From contig JAIRLB010000030.1 of the NCBI GenBank assembly GCA_031259745.1, positions 1-19,657 of the forward strand: a stretch of DNA of 19,657 nt, given 5' to 3'. This DNA comes from Rickettsiales bacterium (GTDB lineage: Bacteria > Pseudomonadota > Alphaproteobacteria > Rs-D84). Position numbers and translations under genes: made by a program. Positions 6,939 to 13,863 of this stretch are shown here, piece by piece; the first letter of the stretch is position 1; every line of letters starts with the position of its first letter. The notes below the pieces were generated by a model. That model made no database searches. It had not been told where the DNA came from and was given only the letters and a program-made list of their open reading frames with translations.

Positions 6939-6997
6939 GGAATAAGTAATAAGGAATAAGTGGGCGGCGGGAACCGCGCCCTAATTTATTCCTTATT
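6937..6997. repeat. AAGGAATAAG palindrome with GGGAACCGCGCCC core
   Basis: Three heptamers (AAGGAAT, AAGTAAT, AAGGAAT) begin inside the recombinase stop codon. AATAAGGAATAA (6948-6959) pairs perfectly with TTATTCCTTATT (6986-6997), and GGGCG (6962-6966) pairs with CGCCC (6977-6981) inside it. The 13-bp core GGGAACCGCGCCC (6969-6981) recurs exactly at 19561-19573 and, inverted, at 7919-7931. It may act as a 3'-end hairpin for the recombinase mRNA. It may also be a dispersed repeat unit. Confidence 0.75.
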
Positions 6998-7089
6998 TTA
7001 TCCCGGTACATTTCAGATTTTTCCCGAAATTTTCAGATATGAATTTATTATCGCTTTGATTGAATTTCAGATTCTTGTTTTGGTTGAAA

Positions 7090-7221
7090 TTATTCCTTAT
7101 TTCCGCTCAATGTTTGCCGGCCATCCCGCGTTATCAGAATAATTTCGTTTAAATCCCACCCTGTGTTCATGTATATGAATTTGCCGCCACAAAGATAGGT
7201 CTTTTTAATTTTTAACAGCAT
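7090..7221 (-). CDS. Possible 43-aa small protein
   Basis: The frame runs from ATG at 7221 to TAA at 7090 (begins MLLKIKKTYLCGGKFIYMNT, ends RQTLSGNKE). It lies 21 bp downstream of the 188-aa gene on the same strand. Its first six residues, and most of the first 19 bases, match the start of that gene (MLLKIK), as if the start had been copied. There is no clear ribosome site. The stop codon falls in a GGAATAA unit, as for other genes here. It may be a real small gene, or a truncated paralogue. Confidence 0.35.
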   Translation of the reverse strand: MLLKIKKTYLCGGKFIYMNTGWDLNEIILITRDGRQTLSGNKE

Positions 7222-7242
7222 TATTTATTGTCAAATCAGAAA

Positions 7243-7809
7243 TCACTTTGCCTTTTGCGCGGCGATACAATATTGGCGGGCCATCCGCGCGTAATTCCGA
7301 CAAAGCGGACACTCGGCCAATTTGACCAGCGGATCGACCGCCTGCAAGACCGCCTGGGCGGCCGTGGTATTGGAAGAATAAAGCAGCCAGCCGGTGCTGC
7401 TGCCATCAGCATATTCTATACGGTATGCAAGGTTCTTATTTTTTGACTTCTTGTTGCTCTGCGCGGGCTCCCAGCCGTTCGTGTATGCGTCATTAGGATA
7501 ATCAGATGTGTTGTAATGCGAAACAACTATCACGCGTTTGACCGTCTGGTTGTTTTCTTTTGCATTCTCGTCGCTGAACTTCTTAATGGATTGAATCTGC
7601 TTTTTTATGTGATGGACATCAGGTTTATATCCGGTTTTATTTTGAAAGTCGTATAAGCTCATGCCGTCATTCAGCTGGGCATCCATATAAAATAACCGAA
7701 ATCTCTTTTCTAAATCAAATGTTATGTCGCCGTATTTTGCATCATCCGATTCGCCGATTGGTTTTCGATTCCATCCGATATATGGAAATGTTTTGATTTT
7801 TAATAGCAT
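7243..7809 (-). CDS. Unknown 188-aa protein with C-terminal cysteine triad
   Basis: The ATG at 7809 follows AGGAG (7817-7821 on the plus strand) at a normal distance, so the frame is probably real. No signal peptide or membrane segment is visible, so it is presumably cytoplasmic. The middle is charged and basic (HHIKKQIQSIKKFSDENAKE; SNKKSKNKN). The C-terminus has three cysteines (C167, C170, C181 in AECPLCRNYARMARQYC), which could bind a metal or form a disulfide. A segment VKRVIVVSHYN (90-100) looks like a buried strand. I recognise no family. It stands between the MITE-like element upstream and the 43-aa ORF downstream. Confidence 0.6.
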   Translation of the reverse strand: MLLKIKTFPYIGWNRKPIGESDDAKYGDITFDLEKRFRLFYMDAQLNDGMSLYDFQNKTGYKPDVHHIKKQIQSIKKFSDENAKENNQTVKRVIVVSHYNTSDYPNDAYTNGWEPAQSNKKSKNKNLAYRIEYADGSSTGWLLYSSNTTAAQAVLQAVDPLVKLAECPLCRNYARMARQYCIAAQKAK

Positions 7810-7878
7810 TTATCTACTCCTGTATTTGTGAGCACCTTATATCTAAAGGATTAATTTGTCAAGAATTTGTGAAATAAT

Positions 7879-8003
7879 GGGCTCAACCGACAAGAAAGTA
7901 TCTATTGCAGAGTTGCAGGGGCGCGGTTCCCGCGCCATTGTGCGGCGGCGGCCCCTGCGTGGAAATCAAACAAATATAAAGATACTTTCTTCTCGGTTGA
8001 GCC
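7879..8003. mobile_element. MITE-like element with 24-bp terminal inverted repeats
   Basis: The arms at 7880-7903 (GGCTCAACCGAC...GTATCT) and 7980-8003 are inverted copies with one mismatch in 24. Inside, GCAGGGGC (7915-7922) pairs perfectly with GCCCCTGC (7951-7958), and the segment 7919-7931 is the inverted copy of the 13-bp core found at 6969 and 19561. AAATAAT occurs at 7872-7878, one base before the element, and again directly after it at 8004-8010, as expected of a target duplication. No ORF lies inside, so it would be non-autonomous, moved by a transposase elsewhere. It sits 24 bp past the stop codon of the S8 protease gene. Confidence 0.7.
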
Positions 8004-8027
8004 AAATAATATTTGATCGTTCGCAAA

Positions 8028-9881
8028 TTAAAAAGCAAGCTTTGCCTTGGCCATGATGAAAAGTTCATCTTTCTCGCGATGGTTGTCGATAAAGGATGCC
8101 GTCAGGAATTTGTAACCGATCGAATATTCCAGGGCCGGACGTTCGGCCAGATCGATATTGTAATCGGCGAATATGAAATTTCCGGTATTTGTGCGTCCCA
8201 TCGGCAAACGAAGGTTCATTTTTCCTGCGATAATTGTATTCGGCGCGGCGGCGGACACAGTCCAGTCGCGCCATTTCATGCCGAATTTTGCCGACGCGAT
8301 GCCGATGCCGGTAATTTCTGAAATAAATGAATCTTCGGATATGGCAGGGACTGATACGCCCAGGCGCGCGTTTTGAAAGAATCTAATTTCGCCGATACTG
8401 AATTCATTGGCCAGACCGAAAAAGCTGGTCAGATTATTTTTATCGGTTTCCAAAAATCCGTTCGCGATCAGCAAATTTTCATCTGTAAATCCGAATTCAA
8501 ACCCGCCTGTATTGATAACGGCTTGCGGATCTTTGCCGCGCAGCCTGTCAAATGCGCGCCCGCGGGTTTCAAATATTATATTGTCATTCAAATGCGCGTC
8601 AAACGCGCGTCCGAAACTGTCGAAAAATGCGAATGTCAGATTTGCGGATTTCAATTTGCGTCCTATCACGCCGCTGACGCGCGTTGTCTGCAAAGGCTGC
8701 ATTTCGTCCGCCAATGGCACCAGCGCGGCCCCGACCGGTCGTGTCGCGCGCTCCAAATCCAGCATTCCCCAACCGTATACCTCGTCTACGCCTTCCGCGC
8801 CCAGATCTCGCGCTGTTGCGAATAACAGCTTTGTAATTTCCGCGGCTGCCATATAGGGGAAAGCCTCTTTCAGAACGGCGACGGCCCCCGATACCATCGG
8901 GGCGGCAAAGCTGGTCCCGCTGGCGGCTACTGTTCCGACATCAATCCCCGAACCTGGCGCCGTGATGCAATAATTTTTGGTAATGCCGCATTGGTTGCTG
9001 TACCATGCCAACGCGCCGGCATCCGTATCCCAGGCCACAACATTGATAAAGTGCCCGTCCAATTCCGGTATTACGCGGGGCAGGGCTGTCAATGCGCCGG
9101 GTTGCGGCGTGCCGTCATTTCCGACAGACCAGACAAAGATGGCGTCTTTATTGCGGGCCGCGCTTACCAAGCTGTTGACAAATGTTTCGTCGGTCAGAGC
9201 AATCATTTGCGCGCGCGTCTTTATGCTGTATGCGTTTATTCTGCTCTCGGTTGTGGAAATCCCCCAGCTGGAGTTAAATATTGTGGCGTCATGCGCGGAT
9301 GAAATTACATTCCCGATTTGGGCATAGGATAAAAATTCGCCCTGTTCGTCCACTATTTTGTACGGCGTTACGACAGCGTCCGAAGCGATGACCGCGCCGG
9401 CAATATTGGCGACGGCCGCGCCATGCCAGCTGTAATCCGCCGTATCCAAAATTGCTATATTGGCGTTTTTCCCGGTATATCCGCGCGCCAGGGAATATGC
9501 CAGTCTTATTTCGTTATAATGGTCAAAATTCCGATTGTAGCATGGATTTGCCAAAACGGCGTTCAGCGCGGTTGGATCGGTATAGCCGACGTTATCATAT
9601 ATGCGCATTGTCGGCTGATAGGATGATTGTTTGGATGAATAATCAGAATCGCTACCGCCGCCGACCATCGTCGCCAGCATAATGCCGGTTCCCACAATCA
9701 GAGCGCCCCCCGCAATGGAAAGTGCCGAACCGATGGGTGATTTTGTGAAATTCTTGCAATTTTCAGGATGATATTTGCGATATAAACTATTGCCGCAATC
9801 ATGATTTTCGTCAGCCGCCGCCGGCAGGACAAAAATCGCCGAGCATAAAAATCCTATGAAAATGGTTTTTAATAAACTCAT
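8028..9881 (-). CDS. Exported subtilisin-like (S8) serine protease with barrel-like C-terminus
   Basis: This 617-aa protein has a signal peptide (cleavage near residue 23), a Gly/Ala-rich hydrophobic segment (about 50-73) and an S8 catalytic domain (about 140-380). The visible triad is D146 in IAILDTADY, H153 in WHGAAVANI and S324 in SGTSFAAPMVSGAV, with oxyanion N255 in VWSVGNDG. Only 7 residues separate Asp and His, compared with about 30 in ordinary subtilisins, so the surface loop is much reduced. Residues 400-617 are strand-rich and end KAKLAF, with a terminal Phe like an outer-membrane barrel. The layout therefore resembles a short autotransporter protease. It could alternatively be an anchored protease with a beta-sandwich tail. 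The start has no ribosome site, and the predicted promoter leaves almost no leader. The target is unknown, probably surface or extracellular protein. Confidence 0.85.
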   Translation of the reverse strand: MSLLKTIFIGFLCSAIFVLPAAADENHDCGNSLYRKYHPENCKNFTKSPIGSALSIAGGALIVGTGIMLATMVGGGSDSDYSSKQSSYQPTMRIYDNVGYTDPTALNAVLANPCYNRNFDHYNEIRLAYSLARGYTGKNANIAILDTADYSWHGAAVANIAGAVIASDAVVTPYKIVDEQGEFLSYAQIGNVISSAHDATIFNSSWGISTTESRINAYSIKTRAQMIALTDETFVNSLVSAARNKDAIFVWSVGNDGTPQPGALTALPRVIPELDGHFINVVAWDTDAGALAWYSNQCGITKNYCITAPGSGIDVGTVAASGTSFAAPMVSGAVAVLKEAFPYMAAAEITKLLFATARDLGAEGVDEVYGWGMLDLERATRPVGAALVPLADEMQPLQTTRVSGVIGRKLKSANLTFAFFDSFGRAFDAHLNDNIIFETRGRAFDRLRGKDPQAVINTGGFEFGFTDENLLIANGFLETDKNNLTSFFGLANEFSIGEIRFFQNARLGVSVPAISEDSFISEITGIGIASAKFGMKWRDWTVSAAAPNTIIAGKMNLRLPMGRTNTGNFIFADYNIDLAERPALEYSIGYKFLTASFIDNHREKDELFIMAKAKLAF

Positions 9882-9889
9882 ATTGGAAT

Positions 9890-9918
9890 ACTTTAATACT
9901 TAAATATATATTTGTCAA
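9890..9918 (-). promoter_or_regulatory. Putative promoter of the S8 protease gene (leaderless)
   Basis: On the minus strand a perfect TTGACA (9913-9918) and a -10-like TAAAGT (9890-9895) are separated by 17 bp. The predicted transcription start, about 7 bp after the -10, lies 2-3 nt before the ATG at 9881. That fits the missing ribosome-binding site and suggests a leaderless mRNA. Confidence 0.45.
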
Positions 9919-9925
9919 CAATAGA

Positions 9926-10004
9926 ACAAGGAATAAACATAGGATGTAGGAATCGCACCCCCAAGTTAATTCACAACTTACATCCGCCAACTTTTATTCC
10001 TTGT
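9926..10004. repeat. Nested palindrome with GGAATAA arms
   Basis: ACAAGGAATAAA (9926-9937) pairs perfectly with TTTATTCCTTGT (9993-10004). Inside it GGATGTA (9942-9948) pairs with TACATCC (9979-9985), and AAGTT with AACTT. The centre includes GGAATCGCACCC (9949-9960), a diverged form of the GGGAACCGCGCCC core. It lies between the divergent S8 protease and rpsB genes, so here it is not at a gene end. Confidence 0.65.
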
Positions 10005-10037
10005 ACCTTTTTCCTTATTCCTTTGCTATCTTTTTTC

Positions 10038-10066
10038 TTGATTTTCCGGATATATTGTTCTATTGT
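10038..10066 (+). promoter_or_regulatory. Putative rpsB-tsf promoter
   Basis: TTGATT (10038-10043) and TATTGT (10061-10066) are spaced by 17 bp. Transcription would begin near 10073 and give a leader of about 120 nt before the rpsB ATG. A T-rich run with another TATCTT word lies just upstream at 10027-10032, with no good -35. Confidence 0.45.
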
Positions 10067-10072
10067 TTGCGC

Positions 10073-10191
10073 ACATGCAGGTGCAAGTCTGTATGAAGAA
10101 CACAATCGTTTTGCAATTTTCTGTCCAATTCTGTGGAAAAATTTGGCTTTTGGCAGACGATGAGGATAATAACAGAAAAAAGGATAAAATC
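10073..10191 (+). promoter_or_regulatory. rpsB 5' leader, possible autoregulatory structure
   Basis: The predicted leader of about 120 nt can fold. GTCTG near 10087 can pair with CAGAC near 10154, and CCAA/TTGG segments can pair within it. S2 is known to repress its own operon through the leader in Escherichia coli, and structured rpsB leaders are described in several phyla. That this leader does so is inference. It ends with the AGGA ribosome site at 10181-10184. Confidence 0.3.
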
Positions 10192-11043
10192 ATGGCATTG
10201 CCTAAATTTACTATGAAACAGCTGATGGAGGCCGGCGTGCACTTTGGCCATCATACGCGCCGCTGGAACCCGTTGATGACACCGTATGTCTATGGCGTCA
10301 AGGATAAGATTCATATTATCAATTTGAATAAGACCGCCCCATTGCTGCACCGCGGGCTGGTCGCGCTAGAGGCTATTGCTGCCGCAGGCGGCAAGGTATT
10401 GTTTGTCGCAACCAAGCATCAGGCGAAAGATATTGTAAAAGATGCCGCGGAACGCTGCGGTCAGTTCTATGTAAACAATCGCTGGCTGGGCGGCATGATG
10501 ACAAACTGGGCGACAGTTTCGCAAAGCATACGCCGCTTGAAGAAAATGGAGGCCGATATCGCGAATGCTGAAAAATTAGGCCTGACCAAGAAAGAAGTCG
10601 GCATTATGACCAAGGAAATAAATAAATTGCGCGATATTTTCGGCGGAATTATCGATATGCATGGAACGCCTCAGGCTGTTGTTGTCATTGATGTGCCGCG
10701 TGAAATGAACGCCGTGTTAGAGGCAAGAAATTTGGATATTCCCACAATCGCCATCTGCGACACGAACGCAAATCCTGAAATTGTGGACTATCCGATTCCG
10801 GGCAACGATGACGCATCCCGGGCAACGCAGTTGTATTGCGACTTGTTTGTGGACGCGATTTTGTCCGGCATCGAAAAAAGACTTGGCGGCGTTGCGTCCA
10901 AGAAAATCGAATCCGACATGAAAGGCGAAGTCGCTGATTCGCTGGAAAATGAAATCAAAGAAAAAGAATTGAAGAAAAAGTCCAAAACATCAGAAGCCCG
11001 CGAGGAACGTCGTGAAAAGCTGGCTGAAAAAATAGCCGAATGA
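10192..11043 (+). CDS. rpsB: 30S ribosomal protein S2
   Basis: S2 binds the 30S head-body junction and is needed to load S1. The ATG at 10192 is chosen because MALPKFTMKQLMEAGVHFGHHTRRWNP is the standard S2 N-terminus and AGGA precedes it by 7 bp; the longer frame upstream is leader sequence. Family motifs are complete: FGHHTRRWNP (18-27), FYVNNRWLGGMMTNW, VVVIDVPREMNAVLEARNLDIPTIAICDTN and YPIPGNDDA. The length of 283 residues includes a charged Lys/Glu-rich C-terminal extension (about 245-283) of the kind common in alphaproteobacterial S2. tsf follows after 33 bp in the usual order. The expected next genes, pyrH and frr, do not follow here. Confidence 0.98.
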   Translation: MALPKFTMKQLMEAGVHFGHHTRRWNPLMTPYVYGVKDKIHIINLNKTAPLLHRGLVALEAIAAAGGKVLFVATKHQAKDIVKDAAERCGQFYVNNRWLGGMMTNWATVSQSIRRLKKMEADIANAEKLGLTKKEVGIMTKEINKLRDIFGGIIDMHGTPQAVVVIDVPREMNAVLEARNLDIPTIAICDTNANPEIVDYPIPGNDDASRATQLYCDLFVDAILSGIEKRLGGVASKKIESDMKGEVADSLENEIKEKELKKKSKTSEAREERREKLAEKIAE

Positions 11044-11076
11044 TATATTTTTAACTTGGAACCAAAGGAAAAAACA

Positions 11077-11946
11077 ATGGCAGAAGTTACAGTAAAATTG
11101 ATTCAAACCCTGCGCGAGATGACGGGCGCCGGCATGACGGACGTTAAAAAGGCATTGGTCGAAAATAACGGCGATATCCAGGCCGCCGCCGACTGGCTGC
11201 GTCAAAAGGGCATTGTAAAGGCGGCCTCGAAATCCGGCCGCGTTGCTGCGTCCGGCTTGGTTACGGTTGTAAAATGCGACGGCATGGGGTGCGTTGTCGA
11301 ACTGAATGCGGAAACGGACTTTGTCGCGAAAAATGAAAGATTCCAGAAATTGGTTTCCGATGTCGCAAACAAGGCGGCCGAACTTAACGGCGATTTTGAC
11401 GCCACGCTGGATGCGGTCAAGGATGACATTGCCGCGACAATCGCGACAATTGGCGAAAATATGAACCTGCGCCGCATTTCCAAGGTCAAGGCCGATAATA
11501 TTTACACCTATGTCCACAATGCGCTGGTTCCGAATATGGGCCAGATCGGCGTGGTTGTCGGCATCGATGGCGATGCGGAAAAAATCGATGCCGTCGGCGC
11601 CAAGATAGCAATGCACATTGCCGCGAACAAACCAGAATTTATGACAATCGCGGACGTGGCGCAGGAAGCCGTCGAACGCGAAAAGAAAGTCTTTATCGAA
11701 TCCGGCGCGACAGCCGGCAAGCCTGAAAATATTGTCGAAGGCATGATTCTGGGCCGCATTAAAAAATGGTATGCTGAATCAGTATTGGAAGAACAGCCGT
11801 TCGTCATGGACCCATCCAAGACGATCAAGCAGGTTGTTGCAGAGGCCGGCGGTCAGTTGGCTGGATTCGCATACTATGTTTTGGGTCAGGGCATTGAAAA
11901 GAAAGAAGACAACCTGGCGGACGAAGTCGCCAAGATGTTGAAATAA
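11077..11946 (+). CDS. tsf: Elongation factor Ts
   Basis: EF-Ts exchanges GDP for GTP on EF-Tu during translation. The ATG at 11077 has AAGGAA 7 bp upstream and gives the conserved start MAEVTVKLIQTLREMTGAGM; a frame extended to 11056 lacks support. The N-terminal UBA-like domain (about 1-50: TGAGMTDVKKALVENNGDIQAAADWL) is followed by the EF-Tu contact motif TDFVAKN at 80-86 and two dimerisation-type subdomains. At 289 residues it has the normal full length. It is co-transcribed with rpsB and followed by a strong terminator at 12089-12120. Confidence 0.98.
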   Translation: MAEVTVKLIQTLREMTGAGMTDVKKALVENNGDIQAAADWLRQKGIVKAASKSGRVAASGLVTVVKCDGMGCVVELNAETDFVAKNERFQKLVSDVANKAAELNGDFDATLDAVKDDIAATIATIGENMNLRRISKVKADNIYTYVHNALVPNMGQIGVVVGIDGDAEKIDAVGAKIAMHIAANKPEFMTIADVAQEAVEREKKVFIESGATAGKPENIVEGMILGRIKKWYAESVLEEQPFVMDPSKTIKQVVAEAGGQLAGFAYYVLGQGIEKKEDNLADEVAKMLK

Positions 11947-12088
11947 GACCAATGATGTGACGTGTCGCATGGCGGTTGTTTTGCCTGCGTTGCAAATATT
12001 ATGCAAAATCTGATTTGACAGCAAGCAGGCATGAAAAGTAATAAAAATCCTGTAGTTGAACTGTATCCGAAAAAGAGGATAAGGAATA

Positions 12089-12124
12089 AAAATCCCCTAG
12101 ATTGTTTTCTAGGGGATTTTGTTT
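12089..12124 (+). terminator. Intrinsic terminator of rpsB-tsf
   Basis: A perfect 12-bp stem AAAATCCCCTAG (12089-12100) with CTAGGGGATTTT (12109-12120) and an 8-nt loop ends in TTTTGTTT. The A-run on the left arm lets it work in both directions. It lies about 140 bp after tsf. A GGAATAA word overlaps its left side. Confidence 0.85.
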
Positions 12125-12153
12125 AACAATGTCTCTAACCGAAAGGATACAGT

Positions 12154-12307
12154 ATGTCTGGAACGCGGTTTTCCGCAGATCAAATCAAAGAACTTCAATC
12201 TCTGCCGATTTATTGCCTACGCAAGTCCTAAAATGCTGGTTTTCACACAGCGATTCAAGCGCTTTGCCATTTTTGCCCCGCATAGTCTCAGCGGAATCGG
12301 CATATAG
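12154..12307 (+). pseudogene. Frameshifted remnant of a small helical protein, possibly transposase/HTH-like
   Basis: An ATG at 12154 with GAAAGGA six bases upstream begins MSGTRFSADQIKELQSLPIY, then hits a stop at 12231. In the next frame the text continues sensibly from 12215 (AYASPKMLVFTQRFKRFAIF), so a single inserted base near 12213 appears to break one gene. The pattern (F-x-QI-x-EL ... K-x-x-x-FT-x-x-FK) resembles the N-terminus of transposase-associated HTH proteins, but that is a weak memory-based guess. No intact remainder follows. It lies between the tsf terminator and the R-M genes and may mark an insertion junction. Confidence 0.35.
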
Positions 12308-12365
12308 TTGGCATAGAATCTTGGCGCAATGCGGGCAAAACGCATTTTTACAATTTTTTTATGCC

Positions 12366-12371
12366 TATAAT
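12366..12371 (+). promoter_or_regulatory. Candidate -10 box for the restriction-modification operon
   Basis: A perfect TATAAT lies about 60 bp before the methyltransferase ATG in an AT-rich tract. No good -35 stands at 17 bp; the nearest TTTACA (12347-12352) is only 13 bp away, or 18 bp from the overlapping TTATAA. Transcription from here would skip the upstream in-frame start at 12361. Confidence 0.35.
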
Positions 12372-12429
12372 TATAAATCTGCTGGATTTTTTATTCACAA
12401 TGTTTTATGATTTTTTGCGGAAGGATAAA

Positions 12430-13863
12430 ATGCAAAGCACGCATAAAATCAAAAATGAGGGGAAAATTTTTACGCCCGCGTATCTGGTTTCGGATATGCT
12501 TGATTTTGCCGGCTATCGTGGTTATAGTATTATGAATAAGCATATTATGGAAAATAGTTGCGGTGACGGGGCATTTCTTGCCGAAATTGTTCGCCGGTAT
12601 TGCGAAGTCTTTCCATACGAATCATTAAAATCAAAATTGGAAACTTTTATCCACGGAATTGAAAAAGATTACACAGAATATAAAAAATGTATTGCGCGGT
12701 TGGATTTTGTTGCTGCGGAATTTGGAATCCAAAATGTAGAATGGGATATAGTTTGCGGTGATGCATTGGAACTTTACAAAAACTATTTGGACAAAATGGA
12801 TTTTGTTATCGGCAATCCCCCCTATATTCGCGTTCATAATTTAACAACAGATATTCGCAATTTTGCATTTGCAACCGATGGAATGACGGACGAATATCTG
12901 GTCTTTTACGAAATCGGATTAAAAATGTTATCGCCGGCTGGAAAAATGTGTTTAATCACACCCAGTTCTTTTTTACGAAGCAAAGCCGGGCAAAATTTCA
13001 GAAATTATATTTTCCAAAATAAGAACTTGTGCGGAATTATAGATTTGGAACATTTTCAGCCATTTAATGCGACTACATACACCGCAGTAACGCTGTTTGA
13101 TAATACGGATTCAGAATCACGGAGAAGATTTTCTTATTACAGATATATTGGGCAGAATCAGATTGAATTTGTTGATAATCTGGATTATGCACAGGCATTT
13201 ATAAATAAAAAGCTATATCTTGCGTCAAAGCAGGTTTTGCAAGCTTTACAAGATATAGAAATTGAATCGCAATATGAAAAATCAGTATCGGTAAAAAATG
13301 GATTTGCAACTTTGGCAGATGACATTTTTATTGGCGATTTTGATTTTGCACAAAATACCATAGGCATTATCAAATCATCAACGGGAAAATGGGGGAAATG
13401 CATTTTTCCATATAGAAAAGATGGCTCTCCGTTGCCGGAATTCGCAGTTCGCAACAATGCGCCATTATGGAAATATCTGTCCGAAAATCGCAAACGATTG
13501 GAAAATCGTTCTATCGCTGATAAAAAAGATTGGTATTTGTTTGGGCGGACACAGGCCTTGCGCGATGTAAGTCGTGATAAAATTGCAATAAATCAACTGA
13601 TAAAAGATACGAATTCGTTAAAAATAAACTTTGTTCCCGCCGGAAGCGGTGTTTATGGCGGATTGTACATTATCAGCGAGTTTTGCATTGAAGAAATAGA
13701 ATCTGTATTAAAAACAACAGAGTTTGTAGATTATATTAAATCATTGAAAAATTATAAAAGTGGTGGCTATTATACATTTTCGTCTGCTGATTTGGAAAAA
13801 TTCTTAAATTATAAATTGACCGAAAGGAAACAAAATGCCCTTAAACTTGTTGCCAACTATTAA
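12430..13863 (+). CDS. Type II DNA adenine-N6 methyltransferase (class I, Eco57I/TaqI-like)
   Basis: This 477-aa enzyme transfers a methyl group from S-adenosylmethionine to adenine and protects the host from the partner endonuclease. The ATG at 12430 follows GGAAGGA closely. Motif order is that of the gamma-type N6-adenine enzymes. Motif X (GKIFTPAYLVSDM, 11-23) comes first, motif I as ENSCGDGAFL (41-50) binds the cofactor, VCGDALE lies near 109-114, and catalytic motif IV NPPY is at 129-132. The second half, about residues 240-477, should hold the target-recognition domain. Base composition is clearly richer in A and T than rpsB-tsf or tyrS around it, which suggests acquisition. The endonuclease gene starts inside its last 29 bp. 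The recognition sequence cannot be read from the protein. Confidence 0.92.
   Translation: MQSTHKIKNEGKIFTPAYLVSDMLDFAGYRGYSIMNKHIMENSCGDGAFLAEIVRRYCEVFPYESLKSKLETFIHGIEKDYTEYKKCIARLDFVAAEFGIQNVEWDIVCGDALELYKNYLDKMDFVIGNPPYIRVHNLTTDIRNFAFATDGMTDEYLVFYEIGLKMLSPAGKMCLITPSSFLRSKAGQNFRNYIFQNKNLCGIIDLEHFQPFNATTYTAVTLFDNTDSESRRRFSYYRYIGQNQIEFVDNLDYAQAFINKKLYLASKQVLQALQDIEIESQYEKSVSVKNGFATLADDIFIGDFDFAQNTIGIIKSSTGKWGKCIFPYRKDGSPLPEFAVRNNAPLWKYLSENRKRLENRSIADKKDWYLFGRTQALRDVSRDKIAINQLIKDTNSLKINFVPAGSGVYGGLYIISEFCIEEIESVLKTTEFVDYIKSLKNYKSGGYYTFSSADLEKFLNYKLTERKQNALKLVANY

Noticed and set aside
7011..7072. Three TTTCAGAT words at 7011, 7031 and 7065 as a CRISPR-like or operator array
   Set aside because: Spacing is irregular and the words are short and AT-rich, so chance is likely.
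8373..9327. Several plus-strand frames opposite the S8 protease gene
   Set aside because: They overlap each other and the well-supported protease frame, and show no domain or start signal.
10990..11616. Minus-strand 208-aa frame opposite rpsB-tsf
   Set aside because: It lies against two certain genes and has no family features.
12030..12125. 31-codon ORF MKSNKNPVVELYPKKR... after tsf
   Set aside because: It reads through the perfect terminator stem and its AGG is too close to the ATG to serve as a ribosome site.
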